Source: Epiperipatus broadwayi (Eukaryota; Onychophora; Udeonychophora; Euonychophora; Peripatidae). Taken from it: a DNA stretch of 64,000 bases. Shown here piece by piece: positions 10,646 through 23,312 of this stretch. Below the pieces are notes generated by a model. The model was not told the DNA's origin, did no database searches, and worked only from the letters and a program-made list of their open reading frames with translations. The stretch is from positions 64,001 to 128,000 of the forward strand of contig JAQFVV010012490.1 in NCBI GenBank assembly GCA_028023455.1. The letters are read 5' to 3'. Positions within the stretch are counted from its first letter, which is position 1. The number at the start of each line of letters is the position of its first letter. The position numbers were made by a program, and so were the translations under genes.

Positions 10646-11485
10646 TATTAAATAATCATTATACACCCAGATCTCTTTTTGTGTGAATCTTTTAATGCGA
10701 TTTTGCTTAATATCTTTTTATGTGATTTTCTTTTATACGATAAAGAAGTTCGTATTTCACTTAAAATATTTATGCCTCTCCATAAATATATACCTGAATA
10801 TCTCTAGTATTGTCATTATGACATATTATAGCATTTTCCGGTAGATTTCAACAATTATTAACTTATGGGGTTGTGATCAAACAGAAAACTGGCAAACTTA
10901 AAGGAGATAATAAATATACTTGAATTTATTTACTGGTTAGAATCTCTACAGATTTTCTAATATAACGTTTGTGAGTAGCTAGGTGGTTTAATGAATCTAC
11001 AAATGAATTTCTAAATAGACAAATTTTAATATATATCACCCAACAGAGACACTTAAATATTTACCAGTTTCACAATAACAACTAATAAACTATAATCTAC
11101 TTTGACTAATCATTAAACTTTGATTTAATGCAAAAACTTGTCACACTCAGGAGGTTACAAATTTATTGCCATCCTATTAACTGAAAAGAAACCCTTTGAT
11201 TCCTCTTGGAGGCCTTAAAGGAACTGAGCAAAGCAAATTCTTAATGTCCACTCCATACATTATTGTCATTACAGCTGTTATTACTATGATTATTCATATA
11301 GTATATAAACATGGATGGGCTGCTCACCAACATACATTAGCCAGTGTGACAAGGTTATTGGATTTTTACCTCTGAGTTTAAGATCTAGAAACACCATGGA
11401 CTTTCTTCTCAGTTGCCTGATAAGGCAGAATGAATGCTTGTGTAAATGATAAATATATACAATTATGACAGACAAAACCAAATCA
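10646..11485. other. AT-rich stretch, nothing recognised
   Basis: No coding motifs. A 63-codon minus-strand open frame at 11290-11481 has no recognisable similarity and is treated as chance. Confidence 0.45.
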
Positions 11486-11611
11486 TGGCCCTTATTCCCA
11501 GGAGACTAAAGTCACCAACCAAGGCAGCAGTTGGTGGCTGAAGGCAGAGGGTGCTAAGAATCCCCTGATTGTGGTTCCAGGCTGCCATTTGATGACGACT
11601 TTTTTTATTTA

Positions 11612-12540
11612 GGTACTTACAACTGCAGATCACTTTCAAGTGAAGGAATATTGCAAGAGTTAGAAGAAAAAATGTCTTATATTAAATGGGACATTATTGG
11701 ACTTTGTGGAGTTAGAATAAAAGATAGAGACAATTGTTTTAAAAAGTGAACATGTACTCTACTATAAAGGCACAAATATTGGAAATACAAGTGGAGTAGG
11801 ATTCATTATAAATAAAAAGTGGAAGAACAACATTGTGGAGATTGATGGTGTATCAGACAGAGTGGCAAGATTAGTTAAACAACTTAATAGCAGATACCAA
11901 ATGCAGATAATTTAGGTTTATGCCCCAACAAGTTCTCAAAGTGATGAAGTAGTAGAAGATTTTTATATGGATGCACAAAAGGCTTTTGATCAGAGTAAAC
12001 TACATTTTAAAATTGTTATGAAAGACTTTTAATGCTAGAATTGGTAAACAAATGAAAGATGAAAGTGCTATAGGTAATTTTGATTATGGTAATAGAAATG
12101 AGAGAGGACATAGACTTGTGGAGTTTGCAGGAAAAGGAAAACTTTATATTATGAATTATTATTTTGCGAAAAAATTTAAAAGGAAATGGACATGGAAGCA
12201 TCCAAATGACGGTACAGCAGAATTGGATTATATTTTGACTAACAGAAAATACATAATTCAAGATTGTAATGTTCTTAATAAATTTAACAGAGGAAGTGAT
12301 CATCGATTAGTAAGATGTGAAATACATGTTAATGCAAAACTAGAGAGACAAAAATTATTAAGAATAACAATATTTACAGTTGATATTCCTAATTTTCAGA
12401 AACATTCTAATGAATTTAAATTAGAACTTACAAATAGGTTTCAAGTATTAGTAGATTTTGAACATGATTCAGATGTGAATGAAATTAATATGAAAACAAC
12501 TGATACACTTTTAAAAACTGCAACAAAAAAATCTGATTGA
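11612..12540 (+). pseudogene. RTE LINE apurinic-like endonuclease domain, broken
   Basis: Reading frame begins GTYNCRSL (family 'TWNVRTL') and continues KWDIIGLCGVRIKDRD. The catalytic Glu of 'LSEVR' is replaced by Gly (LCGVR). After a frameshift near 11740: SGVGFIINKKW, then VYAPTSSQSDE after an in-frame stop. After a second shift: KDFNARIGK (family GDFNA), the frame 12052-12540 with RKWTWKHPNDGTAELDYIL, and GSDHRLV (family SDHRLV). These are the DNA-nicking residues used for target-primed reverse transcription. Two frameshifts, at least one stop and the lost Glu mean no activity. A stop separates it from the RT part at 12538-12540. Confidence 0.85.
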
Positions 12541-12552
12541 AAAAAGTAGCGC

Positions 12553-14364
12553 TTGACCAATAGCATTTCAACTGAGACTAGAGAATTTATGAAGAAAAGA
12601 AGGAATATGAAGATATACAAAAATGATGCATTAAAAGGGATTGAATATCTCAAATTTTGTAAAATGATGCGGACAAGAGTTGAAAATGATATAAGAAAGT
12701 ATAACTGTGAACTAGCAAGAAAAGCAGTAGAAGAGAATGAAAGTCTCAAGAGTGTAAAACAACATTTTGGTATTGGTAGGAAATTTATGTCTGCAATAAG
12801 AAAAAAAGCTGGAAATATTACTAAAAAGAGAGATGACATCATGAAATGGATAGAAGACTTCTATCAAGAATTATATAGTAATAAAGAACAAATACCTCCT
12901 ATATCTATTACATCTTCTGAATTGCCCAGAATTTTAAATGAAGAAGTGAGACATGCAATGAAATACATGAAGAAAGAAAAGACTCCAGGCAATGGTAGAA
13001 TTACAATTGATATATTAAAAGAAGCAGGTGAAAAAATAGAATTTTTTTAGCAACATTATATACCAAATGTCTAAATGATAAAAATGTACCAGAAGATTGG
13101 AAGAATGCAGTATGAATATTAATATTTAAAAAAGGTGATAAAGAAGATATTAGAAATTACAGACCTATTAGCCTTTTATCAGTTATATACAAAATTTTTA
13201 CCAAGATAATTACAACTCGTCTACAGAGAACATTGGATTTCCACCAACCAAGAGAACAAGCTGGATTTAGAAGTGATTTTAGTACAGGAAATCATGTCCA
13301 GGGATTGAGAGTAGTTATAGAAAGGACAAATGAATACGAGTTGCCATTATGTTTTGGATTTGTAGATTATGAAAAGGCATTTGAATTTATTAACTTTTCT
13401 TCAGTGATTAAAGTATTGTATCATCAAGGTATAGATCCAAGATATTGTCATATTTTAAAGAATATTTATAAAAATGCAACAGCAACAATTAGATTAGAAA
13501 ATGATACTGGGAAAGTCAACATTGAGAAGAGTGTAAGACAGGGTGACTCCATATCTCCAAAACGTTTTACAGCAGTGCTGAAAGAAGTATTTTGTGTATT
13601 AAAATGGGAAGCTAAAGGAGTGAAAGTAAATGGTGATTATTTAAGTCATTTAGATTTTTCAGATGATGTAGTTGTTTTTGCTAATAATGCTTTAGATCTG
13701 CAGGAAATGTTGCAGTAGTTATCAGATGAAGGTAGGACTAAAGATAAATGTTAAAATGACTAAAGTAATGTTTAATGGATTTTCTCAAAATATGAAAATA
13801 AAGATTGTTTATAATGAGTTAGAAGAAGTTAACAGTTACAAATGACTTGGTCAGATTAATCATAGAATTAAACTTGGTTGGAGTGCTTTTGGTAGAAATA
13901 ACTTGATACTAAAAGGAAATATATCTATGTGTTTGTAAAGGAAGATTTTTAATAAATGTATTTTACCTGCTCTCACTTATAGATCTGAGACTTGGACACT
14001 TAATAGAAGAGCAATACAGACTTCAGACCACTCAAAGAAGTATGGAGAGATGCATGTTGGGAGTAACAAGAAGAGATCGAAAAACACAATATATCAGTAA
14101 GAGAACAATAAGGTGTAACTGATTTTATTGAAAAAATTAAAATGGAGTTGAGCTGGACATATTGCTAGAAGAGATGATAATAGATGGACAATTGAAATCT
14201 TAAACTGGATTCCAAGAGATTGTAGAAGACCCGGAAGAGACCACATGTGAGATGTATAGATGAAATAAGAAAGTGTGCAGGGGTGATGTGGAGAAGAGAA
14301 GCTAAAGATTGGAGGTGGATTAAACTTGGAGAGATGTTCATCCTGCAGTGGATTGATAATAGTT
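12553..14364 (+). pseudogene. RTE LINE reverse transcriptase and C-terminal region, broken
   Basis: The open frame 12553-13050 carries the linker and the start of RT. In the next frame follow VPEDWKNAV, a stop, [19 protein letters not shown] (RT motifs 0-1), then 13233-13718 with [13 protein letters not shown] (motif 2) and [10 protein letters not shown] (motif A; catalytic Asp of FVD kept, the second Asp of AFD changed to Glu). Next come [15 protein letters not shown] (motif B) and [11 protein letters not shown] (motif C; FADD changed to FSDD, both Asp kept). Beyond a stop at 13718 the text continues out of frame to the terminal GHIARR segment. The preserved motif order with scattered stops indicates decay after insertion. 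Confidence 0.85.
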
Positions 14365-14380
14365 GATGATGATGATGATC

Positions 14381-15120
14381 TTGTTTTACTTTAATATGCA
14401 AATTTAATTAAACTTTTTCTACCATTATTAAAAATAAATATGTATTCATTAGCTTTTGCAAGTACTGAACAAGTAATTAATCATTTCTCAACTGTATCCA
14501 GCATCACATGACTCTCATTTTGATGGTTCTATCATAAAGTAAATAAAGTGACCTATTGCAAAAATTTTAATTAGATTTCAATTTTCATTGATAAACAGAT
14601 CTTCGAATTACTCTTTGCACGTAAGAGCACGCAAATTCAACCTTTTTAAAATAATACAGTTGGGAAATAGTCATTGACAGATCGATCTATAAAACAAAAT
14701 ATAATTTGTATTAGTTTAAAACATTTTAAATAATATTTGAAAGTGTAAAAAAAAAAAGTTTTACAAACAATCATGTTTTAAAATAATAGTTTTGAAAGCA
14801 ATACTGCTGTAGGAGATAAAAATAGCTTTTTAAAAAAAAAAAAAAAAAACACTGACCGATTTTTAAAAAAAAAACCATTTTAGAGTAAATAATTAAAAAA
14901 AAAGTTCGATTTTTTAAAAATGAATAATTTTAAAATACATCGATTTATTAAATGGTGAAATAGAATGTAACAATATTAAGTGGGAATGCATATTTAAATA
15001 CTTGTGGCTTCTAAATTTAATCACACCTGTACATTATAGGGCATCCATGTTTTAAGTAGTATGGACATAAACAAATCAAGCAGGCATTATTTCGCGTAGT
15101 TTTTCCATGTGTAATGTGGA
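14381..15120. other. AT-rich stretch with homopolymer runs
   Basis: Follows the LINE tail. Contains A-runs of 10-18 at about 14748, 14832 and 14865. No gene or element recognised. Confidence 0.5.
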
Positions 15121-15124
15121 GAAA

Positions 15125-15430
15125 CAGTGCCACCCACGTAGTGGGCTAGAATCTTGGTGTAGCAGACAACAAGCTAGATCTGTTTACGGAAATCAGCGCC
15201 ACCAAGGTTCTTGGTAGTGGCTGGTACAGACGATGTAAGCTACATGGCTTACGCATTGCAGCAGCGCCACCAGGCGGGCAGTTTTGCTGCCAGCTGGCTT
15301 GTGGAAGGTTCCTGTGCATATGCATGGTTAACAGCGCCACCTAACGGCTGGAACAGGCATTTCTGCTTAAAGGGCCCCTGCTCTGGATATTTCTATGTGT
15401 TTAAACAGAAACAGTGCCTCTAGCGGCTGG
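15125..15430 (+). promoter_or_regulatory. GC-richer island with five evenly spaced CTCF-like motifs
   Basis: CAG(T/C)GCC(A)C starts at 15125, 15194, 15262, 15332 and 15412, i.e. spacings of 69, 68, 70 and 80 bp. Extended motifs: GCGCCACCTAACGG (15334), GCGCCACCAGGCGG (15264) and GTGCCTCTAGCGG (15414). Their reverse complements match the bilaterian CTCF core CCASYAGRKGGCRS in most positions (family knowledge); the copies at 15127 and 15196 match only in the first half. Sequence between motifs is not visibly repeated. Two overlapping 64-70 codon frames here are not convincing genes. Function is inferred from motif shape only; a diverged tandem repeat is the alternative. Confidence 0.4.
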
Positions 15431-15439
15431 AGTACAGGT

Positions 15440-17710
15440 AACCGAACAGTACCAATTTGTTTTATCTAATAAGGTTATGATGTCACTTGAATTTTTCTAT
15501 TGGAAAGTATTTTGTCAAGTAAATTAATTTTTCATTTATGGATTTAAAAACTTTTATATTTTACTGAACAGAATTATAAGTGAGATTAGATCAATTTAAA
15601 AACCCCAGTTTTTAATTTATTTTGAGAGCTTTTTTCAATTTAAATTGCTAAAGATAAAATTTGTTCACAGTGTTACTTAAGTAGCCTAAACCCAGCTTGC
15701 TGGACATCAATGCTTCTTAATTATTGGCACTATTTTTGTTAATATGATTCTTACAAATCTCTTATAGGCAATACCTATTAATGATATTGGCTGATTACTT
15801 TTTTGGATCATTGTTTTTCTTTAATCTGTTATAATTTTGCTTTTATGCCAAATTTTTAAATTAGTTTCTGTATGAATAATATTATTAAATCATTTTTCCA
15901 ATCATGCTCTAACTTAGAAATCTGGAAGCATATTATGCATCCTCATGACAAAAACAATGACATATCCTTGGCAGAACAATGTAAGTTCATGGTCAGTAAC
16001 CTATTTAGATTAGAAAATTAAGATAAATAATTATTGCAATTAGAATGCCCAATTTATGAAAAATAGAGACTTGGTCAGCTCTTTTAAGCAACAAAATTAA
16101 GAAAAGCATTTCCACCACTATTAAGACTTGATTATTATTTTAGCATGAATTAAGATTCAATCAAGAAACTTTTATTTTTAATAAATTAATATGCCTTATT
16201 TTCAACATAAAATTTTAAAAAAAAAAACACACACACATAATATAAACAAATTTATATGCCCAATTGATGTTTGTCTTTAATTTTGTCTTTCCTTGTTTGT
16301 CAATTTTTTCAGTAAGAGTAAATCATAAAACACAATTTATATACCTCAAAATTATTTTCATAATGTTAATGTTATAATGATGATTATCCATTAAATTTTT
16401 ATTCTATTATATATAGAAATTAATTTTTACATCTATATGTATTAGAATAGCATTCCTAAAACTATAAAGTTGATTTAAAACCTCCAATATTATAACTTAA
16501 AGAAAAATTGTACTCCAATGCCTTCTCTCTTGACCCATAGAAAATTAGCCTAAAAAAAATTCCCACCATCTCCTAATTTTTTATTTGTCATATAGATTTT
16601 ATTTAGTTAAAGATAATTCTAATCAAATTCACAGCTTTTTAAAAAAATCATATAATGCTTATACACAACTATACATTAAATTCTGGAAAATTATATCATT
16701 AATCATTACTGATTAACAATATTAATTTTTACTTTGTTTTATATTACATCAAATATATTTTTATCATGTTTATGATTTTATATTGCTCATTTAGAATTAA
16801 TTACATTATTACTGATATCTAATATAGCAATAGTAGAAGATAACTATATAATGCTATTTTATTATAAATGTTTTTAAAATTACATCAAGAGCTAAAATAT
16901 AAATAATACTAATTATTGCAATTATCAAATATTATTATTAATTTATTTATTTCACAATTGTTTCCAATAATGTTAATTACAGTATTATTAACTGATTATT
17001 AACTAATATTCAATATTAGCATTGACTATGCTAATTGCATCTTATATCAGTGATAATAATTAATTACTACTTTATAGATAAAAATATATAATATAGTCAT
17101 ACGCATAAGGACTGCCAATATATCTGTTACTGTTACTAAGGTAATGTGTTAATAAACAGTCTTATATAAAAATATAATATAGTACTATTTTTTTTAAAAA
17201 AGGGTCTCAAATATTCAAAAAACATCTCATGCTCCTCCTCTTAAACATCCAAAATGTCATATGCAATTTTTAAGTATCCAAAAAATGTCCTACCATGCTT
17301 TCAGAAATTTATAAAATGTTACGCAGATTTTGAACATTGCAAAAATATCATCTCTAATTCTAGCAACTCAACCCTGGTGTAGAGAGACAGAAAAATTTGT
17401 AAAGAGAATAAATTTGCTAATCTTAAAATAAGCAATTCAGTTGGAAAGTAATCATTATTAATAGATGTTTATTGTATCCATATCTTATCTGCATATTTTT
17501 TCAAGCACAGCTATTGTAATAAATAAATAATTTTCCTTTTCAAAAATTACAAAAAAAAAATACAGTATGGTAATTAAAGTATTTATTTTTTCTTTTACCA
17601 AGATTAAAGCTTAAAAAGTACCGTAAGATGCTGCCCTCTCTTGAATTATTTTACAAGTAAAAAACCAATAAATATAGGCATTCTAAGTTTGAGCAAAGAG
17701 AGAAGCCACA
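15440..17710. other. AT-rich stretch, nothing recognised
   Basis: No protein family motif on either strand. A short (CA)n at about 16230-16237 and numerous A/T runs only. Confidence 0.5.
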
Positions 17711-17719
17711 CCTTTGTAA

Positions 17720-18170
17720 ATTTTGATTAGCTGCTTTGATTTTTGCCAAACGAAACTAATTTTTATTGCACCAACTTCTGTTTTGACTTTGAAAACGAAA
17801 ATTAATGTCTTGGAATGTTTTTTTTTCATTATTTTTCTTACATATTATGAATTATTTTCATAAAATATACTGAAAATATAGTTATTTTAAAAAAATAGTA
17901 AGATTCTAGTAAAAAAAATGTATACGCTTACACGAACATAAATTGAAAAAGAAACCAGCGCTAAACAATTTTCACACCTGTCAAAATTTTAAATTGCCCC
18001 AAGCTCTTTATTTGATTTTCACACCAAAATTAATAATTTAGAGTATTTTTCTGGCATTTATTTACATATTGTAATATATTTTGGTAAAATATGCTGAAAA
18101 TATAGTTATTTAAAAAAAAAATAGTAAGATTTTAGCAAAAAATTCTTTATTATTTCACAACGTAAATTGA
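17720..18170 (+). repeat. Imperfect direct repeat, period about 224 bp
   Basis: 'TGAAAATATAGTTATTT' followed by an A-run and 'ATAGTAAGATT' occurs at 17871 and again at 18095. Flanking text is also similar (CATATTRTGAAT..TATTTT upstream, ACATAAATTGAAAAAGAAA downstream). Two diverged copies; no coding content. Confidence 0.55.
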
Positions 18171-21100
18171 GAAAGAAAGTCGATGACTTATCAACATTTT
18201 CTAATTGGTTATGGACGTTGTTTTTAAATTCCCTGCTATAAAATATTTTTATAAGAATAAATAAAAAATTATTTTTGAAAAAACTTTCGTTCACTTTTAC
18301 AATCTGACAAATTATTAATATACTTTTTACAAACGAAACTAAAACGAATATAATATTAAAAGATGATTCTGTAATTGAATCAATCAAAAGTTTAGAGTTT
18401 TAAATCACTCAGCCAGCTAGATTTGCTGACAATCGAAGAGTTAATCTGCTTTTCTCGATGCTTCTCTAATGCAAAATTTGCTTTAAATCTTTATATATTT
18501 TGTTGTGAATTTCATATTTTTTGTAAAACTTTGTTTTATCTCTCCCATTTACATGTTATCCAAATCTTTATTTTCTTTTATCTTTTTTTCTCACAATTAA
18601 ATTTATCTGCAGTTCTTTAAATTGTTGGATGTGATATTTGCTTTTGACATAAATAGAATAATCACTGCACAACAATTTAGTATAGAGTATACAAGTATTC
18701 ACACTTTATACTTTTTCATTTTGAAAATTATGAAGTAAGCATGAAATGAATATTCAATCTTGTGCATATTTCCGATATTAAATAAATGGGTATATTAAAT
18801 AAAACATATGGAATCAATAGATAATTGTTTAAAATATAGATTAAGTAAACTCTTTTCCCTTAAGCAATTATGATACCTTGTAAAATTTAATTATATGTGC
18901 ATATATATGATGAGAATTATATTACATCAAACCTAAATATTATTTCAATCTTCTTACTCAAATCCAAATAATTCTACTTTTTATACCATTTTAAATAGAT
19001 CAATAAAATTTTAATAAAAAAAAATAAAAAAATATTGTTGTTTCATTGTTCTTTAAAATATTATGATGAAATATATCACTCTGGATATTCTTTTGTTTGG
19101 TCCTCCTGCCTTCCAAATACTGTCTACTAGGAAGCAACAAATTAACAAATTCTGGAATATTTCCCGAACATCAAGAAGACGAAAAAGTGACTTCATATTC
19201 ATTAGATTTGTTTGTTGTGAAAACTACATATGAAAAGAAAGATTAATTATATTTACTAGTTCAATTTGAATATGCTACCACCATTGCATTTTTGCAGTGT
19301 GAACCATTCACAATTTTTTCATCTAATGCCACAACTGCACCCTAATTATAATCCCCTCTTACCCCCCCCCCCAAAAAAAAAAGAAATTGAAGATTCTTTA
19401 CTGGACATTGCTTAAAAGGAATTAAAAAAATAGTGCTTTTTGGTATTAACAAAAAAAAACAAATAAAATTGTATAGATGATGGTTAGTCAAATGTCTATA
19501 ATGAATAGATATTTGGAAGATACTATTGACACATCAAAAAAATTACGTTTCAGAATACCTGGTTGAAATAGCATCTAATAGCAGTAAGAAATGTGAAAGA
19601 TTAGAGAATTTTGTGTGTTCAGTTGTGATAGATCTAATACATCTAATGATTCATGAATACATAATTTGCTAAAAAAAATCATAAAGATTTTAATAAAATA
19701 ACCTATCATTGTTTTTCTTAGCTAATGACTGCTAATTTTTGAATTTGGAAAAACAAGTTGTCCATATTATTAAAATAGTTATTTTTTAAATAGTCGCTTT
19801 AGACAATAGAGTACTCCAAAACTTGTCGTGCCAATTGAAACTCACTGTAAGTCTAATAGACTGTCTGGGTGCTTATAATAAAGGCTAATCTACTTTTCTA
19901 AAATCTAATGAAAATAATTGCAACAAAATTGATTATAATATAAAAGCAGAAGTTACTTAAGAGAAATGTTTAAAGGTATGATTTGCATTTTGAAGCTCAT
20001 TGCTAAAATTCTTGATGAAAGACAGAAATATATATTTCATTGCCCATATTATGTATCTATAGAAACAACTTAAAAAAACATATATGGGATGGAAACAATA
20101 TGAGAATATTAAGAAGAAATTTGTAAGCAGATAGAATAAAGTTTTAACTTCAGTTCATTTTCTTACTAATATACTTGTTCCAAAGAAAATCAATAACCAT
20201 GAGCTTCAAATAAATGAAAAAGAGAAAAAATTGGAACTTGATTTTGAAAGCTCAAAGTAGGAATCAAGTTTTCTACTTCCATAAAGAGTGAAGTTCCAGG
20301 CACAAAAGCCATTATTCCAAAAATTATTTTACAATGAGTTTGCAGTCACAAATGTGGGCATGTAAATGATGGAAGAGTCAAAAAAAGTGCAATTGAAAAA
20401 GTTAATCCTAATGCAAAAATTTTTATATTGCTCAAGCATCTTCAAAGAGTGTAGAAATATTTTTTTATTCTTTTGGATTAATTCATTTGCAGCTTTGAAG
20501 TAGAGTGGGACTTGAAAATGCTTTTAAACTAGTAATTTTTATTCAAGTACTTAATTCCATTAGAGATATTTATTTATTTATTTTCATATTTCACTGAAAA
20601 GTGCTATTAATGCAAATTTAATTTCACATAATAAATCGAACAAATACCTAGCATTGATTTATTCTTGTTTTTAATTTAGCCTATTTCTGACTGCACTTTA
20701 TAGTTTTATTAAAGTCTGCGTATATTTATATTTAATAGGAATAATAAGCACTAAAAAAATGTTTTATTGAAAGATAAATCACATCAAGACCTAATATACT
20801 TTGGATTGTTAGCGTTAACAAATATCAAAAAGTGATTAATCAAGCTTTTAAATATAAATTATTTCACAATATAAGAATTCAATTTTGTCATTAATACAGC
20901 AATGCCAAAAAAAAATTAATATAAACTTGCCCTCCATTCTAAATGAAAAATATCTAGTTATTTTGATTTAATTTTTTTGTTTTTTTCAAACCTCATATAT
21001 ATTGATATAAATATTTTCACAGGGAAAAGATGTCGAATGTTCTTACAAGTTTTTTCTCTAAGAAAATTTTAAAATAATGGCTGACATACAATGTGTATAT

Positions 21101-21400
21101 ATAAATATTCGATATTTTGCACATTAGTTAATATATAGCATTTGGAGATGTTTTCACCTTCAAATTCGTTTACATAATATTTCATGCTTTAAAAGTTCTA
21201 ATTATTTGTTATATATAATGATTATTCTAAAATACTTACTTTCATGGCCCATGCATATTTCAGTTTCTTTAACAAAGGACTAAAATTTGCAAGAGTACCA
21301 AAAACTATAGCAGCCCTAAAAAAACAAAACAAAAACATTTTTTTAAAAAAGAGAACCAGAAAACTAACATGTATATGTATTGCAATGTTTCAAATTCACC
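18171..21400. other. AT-rich stretch, nothing recognised
   Basis: No coding similarity. Minus frame 18106-18387 and plus frame 18423-18620 are low-complexity AT-driven frames, not genes. A C11 run joined directly to an A10 run is present at about 19363-19383. Confidence 0.5.
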
Positions 21401-21422
21401 CCAGCTAGAGTCATTCTGTATT

Positions 21423-21590
21423 ACAAGATGCCTTATCCCTGAATAAAGAGTAAACGTTTGGGTCGAAAAGATAGATGGATTCATTCTATCTTTTCCCAAA
21501 GACTATATCTTGTGTTTGGAAAGTGAGAGTATTGATTTATATAGTTACATCTACAAAGTGCATGTGCATTAGCTTTTTGGCTTATTAATA
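21423..21590 (+). repeat. Half-copy of the 43.5 kb fold-back element
   Basis: Matches the right arm of the fold-back at 43468-43761: 'GTTTGGGT(C/T)GAAA', 'GATAGATG(G)A(C)TCATTCTATCTTTT', 'AAAGACT.TATCTTGTGTTTG' and 'AAGTGCA(T/C)ATGCATTA'. Only one arm is present here, so it is a solitary monomer of a sequence that exists as an inverted pair at 43.5 kb. Confidence 0.7.
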
Positions 21591-22989
21591 TTACAGTTTA
21601 TAAAACATCACACTATATAAAATAAATGTCATTTTAAATAGTAAATTTATAAAATATGCCATATATATAATAGAAAAAGAAATGGAAACAGAATTATTAA
21701 AGGCAGTTTAAATGCTAATTTGCATATGTTCTGCATTCCTCAGACTTTGTAAATGTTGGTATACATAAGTAATTTACACATTCTTATACTAAAAAAAAGA
21801 ACAAAAGGAATACAAATATTTTTGGAATATATCTTGAAACAAATTACATAAACTGAATTAATTAGTTTTTTTGGTGAACATATTTGTTGATTTAAAATAT
21901 TTAATTAATGTAATCACAAAACAAACGTGGAAAGCAGACTCGTGAATTATGAGATTGATGTCCTTATTAGGCTTCATGTTGTAAATAAGAGAAGATAAAA
22001 AGAAGGGATACCAGTGCTAAGGGGCAGATGAGAATATACACAAGGATATATACACTGAGAATAGTAATTTATGACAAGATTCAAACACAGCTGCTGTCTT
22101 TCTTAAATGCAACCTGTCCGCACTGATATTTGCATCAAGAGTAAAAGCTGAAAGCACATTTTACTGCCTGTGAATACACTGAAATTAAACAAAGCATTTC
22201 TTAAAACCAACAAACATGATAAAATTTATACAATGGAAATTCTCAATATGATGAGTTACAATTCAGCCAAGTAAGAGGCTAAAATATGTAGTTTTTCCCA
22301 GTCAGAAGTCTTTACTCTGTCAGACTAAAGAATGGTGCTATAAGATACCACTTATGTCTGTCCTCATCAATTACTATATATATATATGGAAAAGAATGAC
22401 CAAAGAAAAATGAAATGATACATGGAAAAACTAAAAAGCCCTTTAATAATAAGCTTACTATGTTCCTATATAGAACAATGCCATGTTAAGATTTTCTTCA
22501 GTCTGAAAACAAGGCCTTAATTATAATAATAATAATAATAAAAAGTTAATTAATTTATTATTATTATTATTATTTTATGTGTCATTTCTATATTTAGTTA
22601 ATTATTTGTATTATAATGATAATAGCAAAATAATTATAAATTCATAATTTCACTAATAATTATTATGTGGAAAGTATTTCATTTTTATTTAATCTATGTA
22701 TGTGCCTTGGAAATAAATGAAGAGACTCAGAAATTAATTAGGAAATCGAACTTTACTTTTCTGTAATTTCTGCAGTAAAGACATTGGAACCATTGGTAAT
22801 TAAATTTATAATTTGTAAAATTATTTTACTGTATTGAATGTAACTAAATTGTTTATTTTTTTGTTATAAATATTATCTTTGTAATATTTTGTCTCATTCC
22901 AAAGATATTTAAGATAAATTTGATGCAGCCTGGAAAAAAACAAGCTATGAATGAGATAGACATAAGAGAATAAGTTGAATAGTATCATT
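21591..22989. other. AT-rich stretch with trinucleotide hairpin
   Basis: Nothing coding recognised. At 22523-22572 an (AAT)n run and an (ATT)n run face each other across about 15 bp, giving a potential long hairpin. Confidence 0.55.
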
Positions 22990-23312
22990 AAGGAAATAAT
23001 AAAGCAATAAAATTAAACTAATGTGTATTAGAGCCAAAACAAAAATGAAAGCTCAAAATAAAAAATTAGAAGTACTTAATGAGAAACGAAGTCACTGACA
23101 AAATAGAAAAAAGTGAGATAGAAAGTAATGACATAATGAGTTTGTTAAAGAAAATATGGAAAGGCAAAACAAATTACCAAGAAGATAGAGGGAAAGTTGA
23201 GGAACCGGGTAGAAATGCTCGAAAAAAATAGAACAGCAGATCCAGTAAATCATGCTAGAAATTTAAAAAAATATAAAACATAAAATAAATTAGAATTAAA
23301 AATAAACAGGAA

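Larger units (their letters stand above)
11486..14380 (+). mobile_element. RTE-clade (BovB/RTE-like) non-LTR retrotransposon, near full length, inactive
   Basis: One ORF of the RTE layout can be followed in order: APE-type endonuclease (11612-12540), linker and reverse transcriptase (12553 onward), and a C-terminal segment reading GHIARRDDNRWT (about 14155-14200) typical of RTE/BovB proteins. The element ends in a (TGA)n tail at 14364-14379, the microsatellite tail characteristic of RTEs rather than poly-A (family knowledge). The short region 11486-11611 is the presumed 5' UTR; its start is a guess. About six frame breaks or stops make it dead. The length of about 2.9 kb is close to the 3-3.3 kb usual for RTE, so it is degraded by mutation rather than 5' truncated. 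Confidence 0.85.

Noticed and set aside
15146-15423. Overlapping frames of 64 and 70 codons on both strands in the GC-rich island
   Set aside because: Both arise because stop codons are rarer in GC-richer DNA; no family motif, and the CTCF-like motif spacing is not a multiple of three throughout.
18423-18620. Phe/Leu-rich 65-codon frame resembling a membrane peptide
   Set aside because: Composition follows from T-rich DNA; no start context, neighbours or homology to support a gene.
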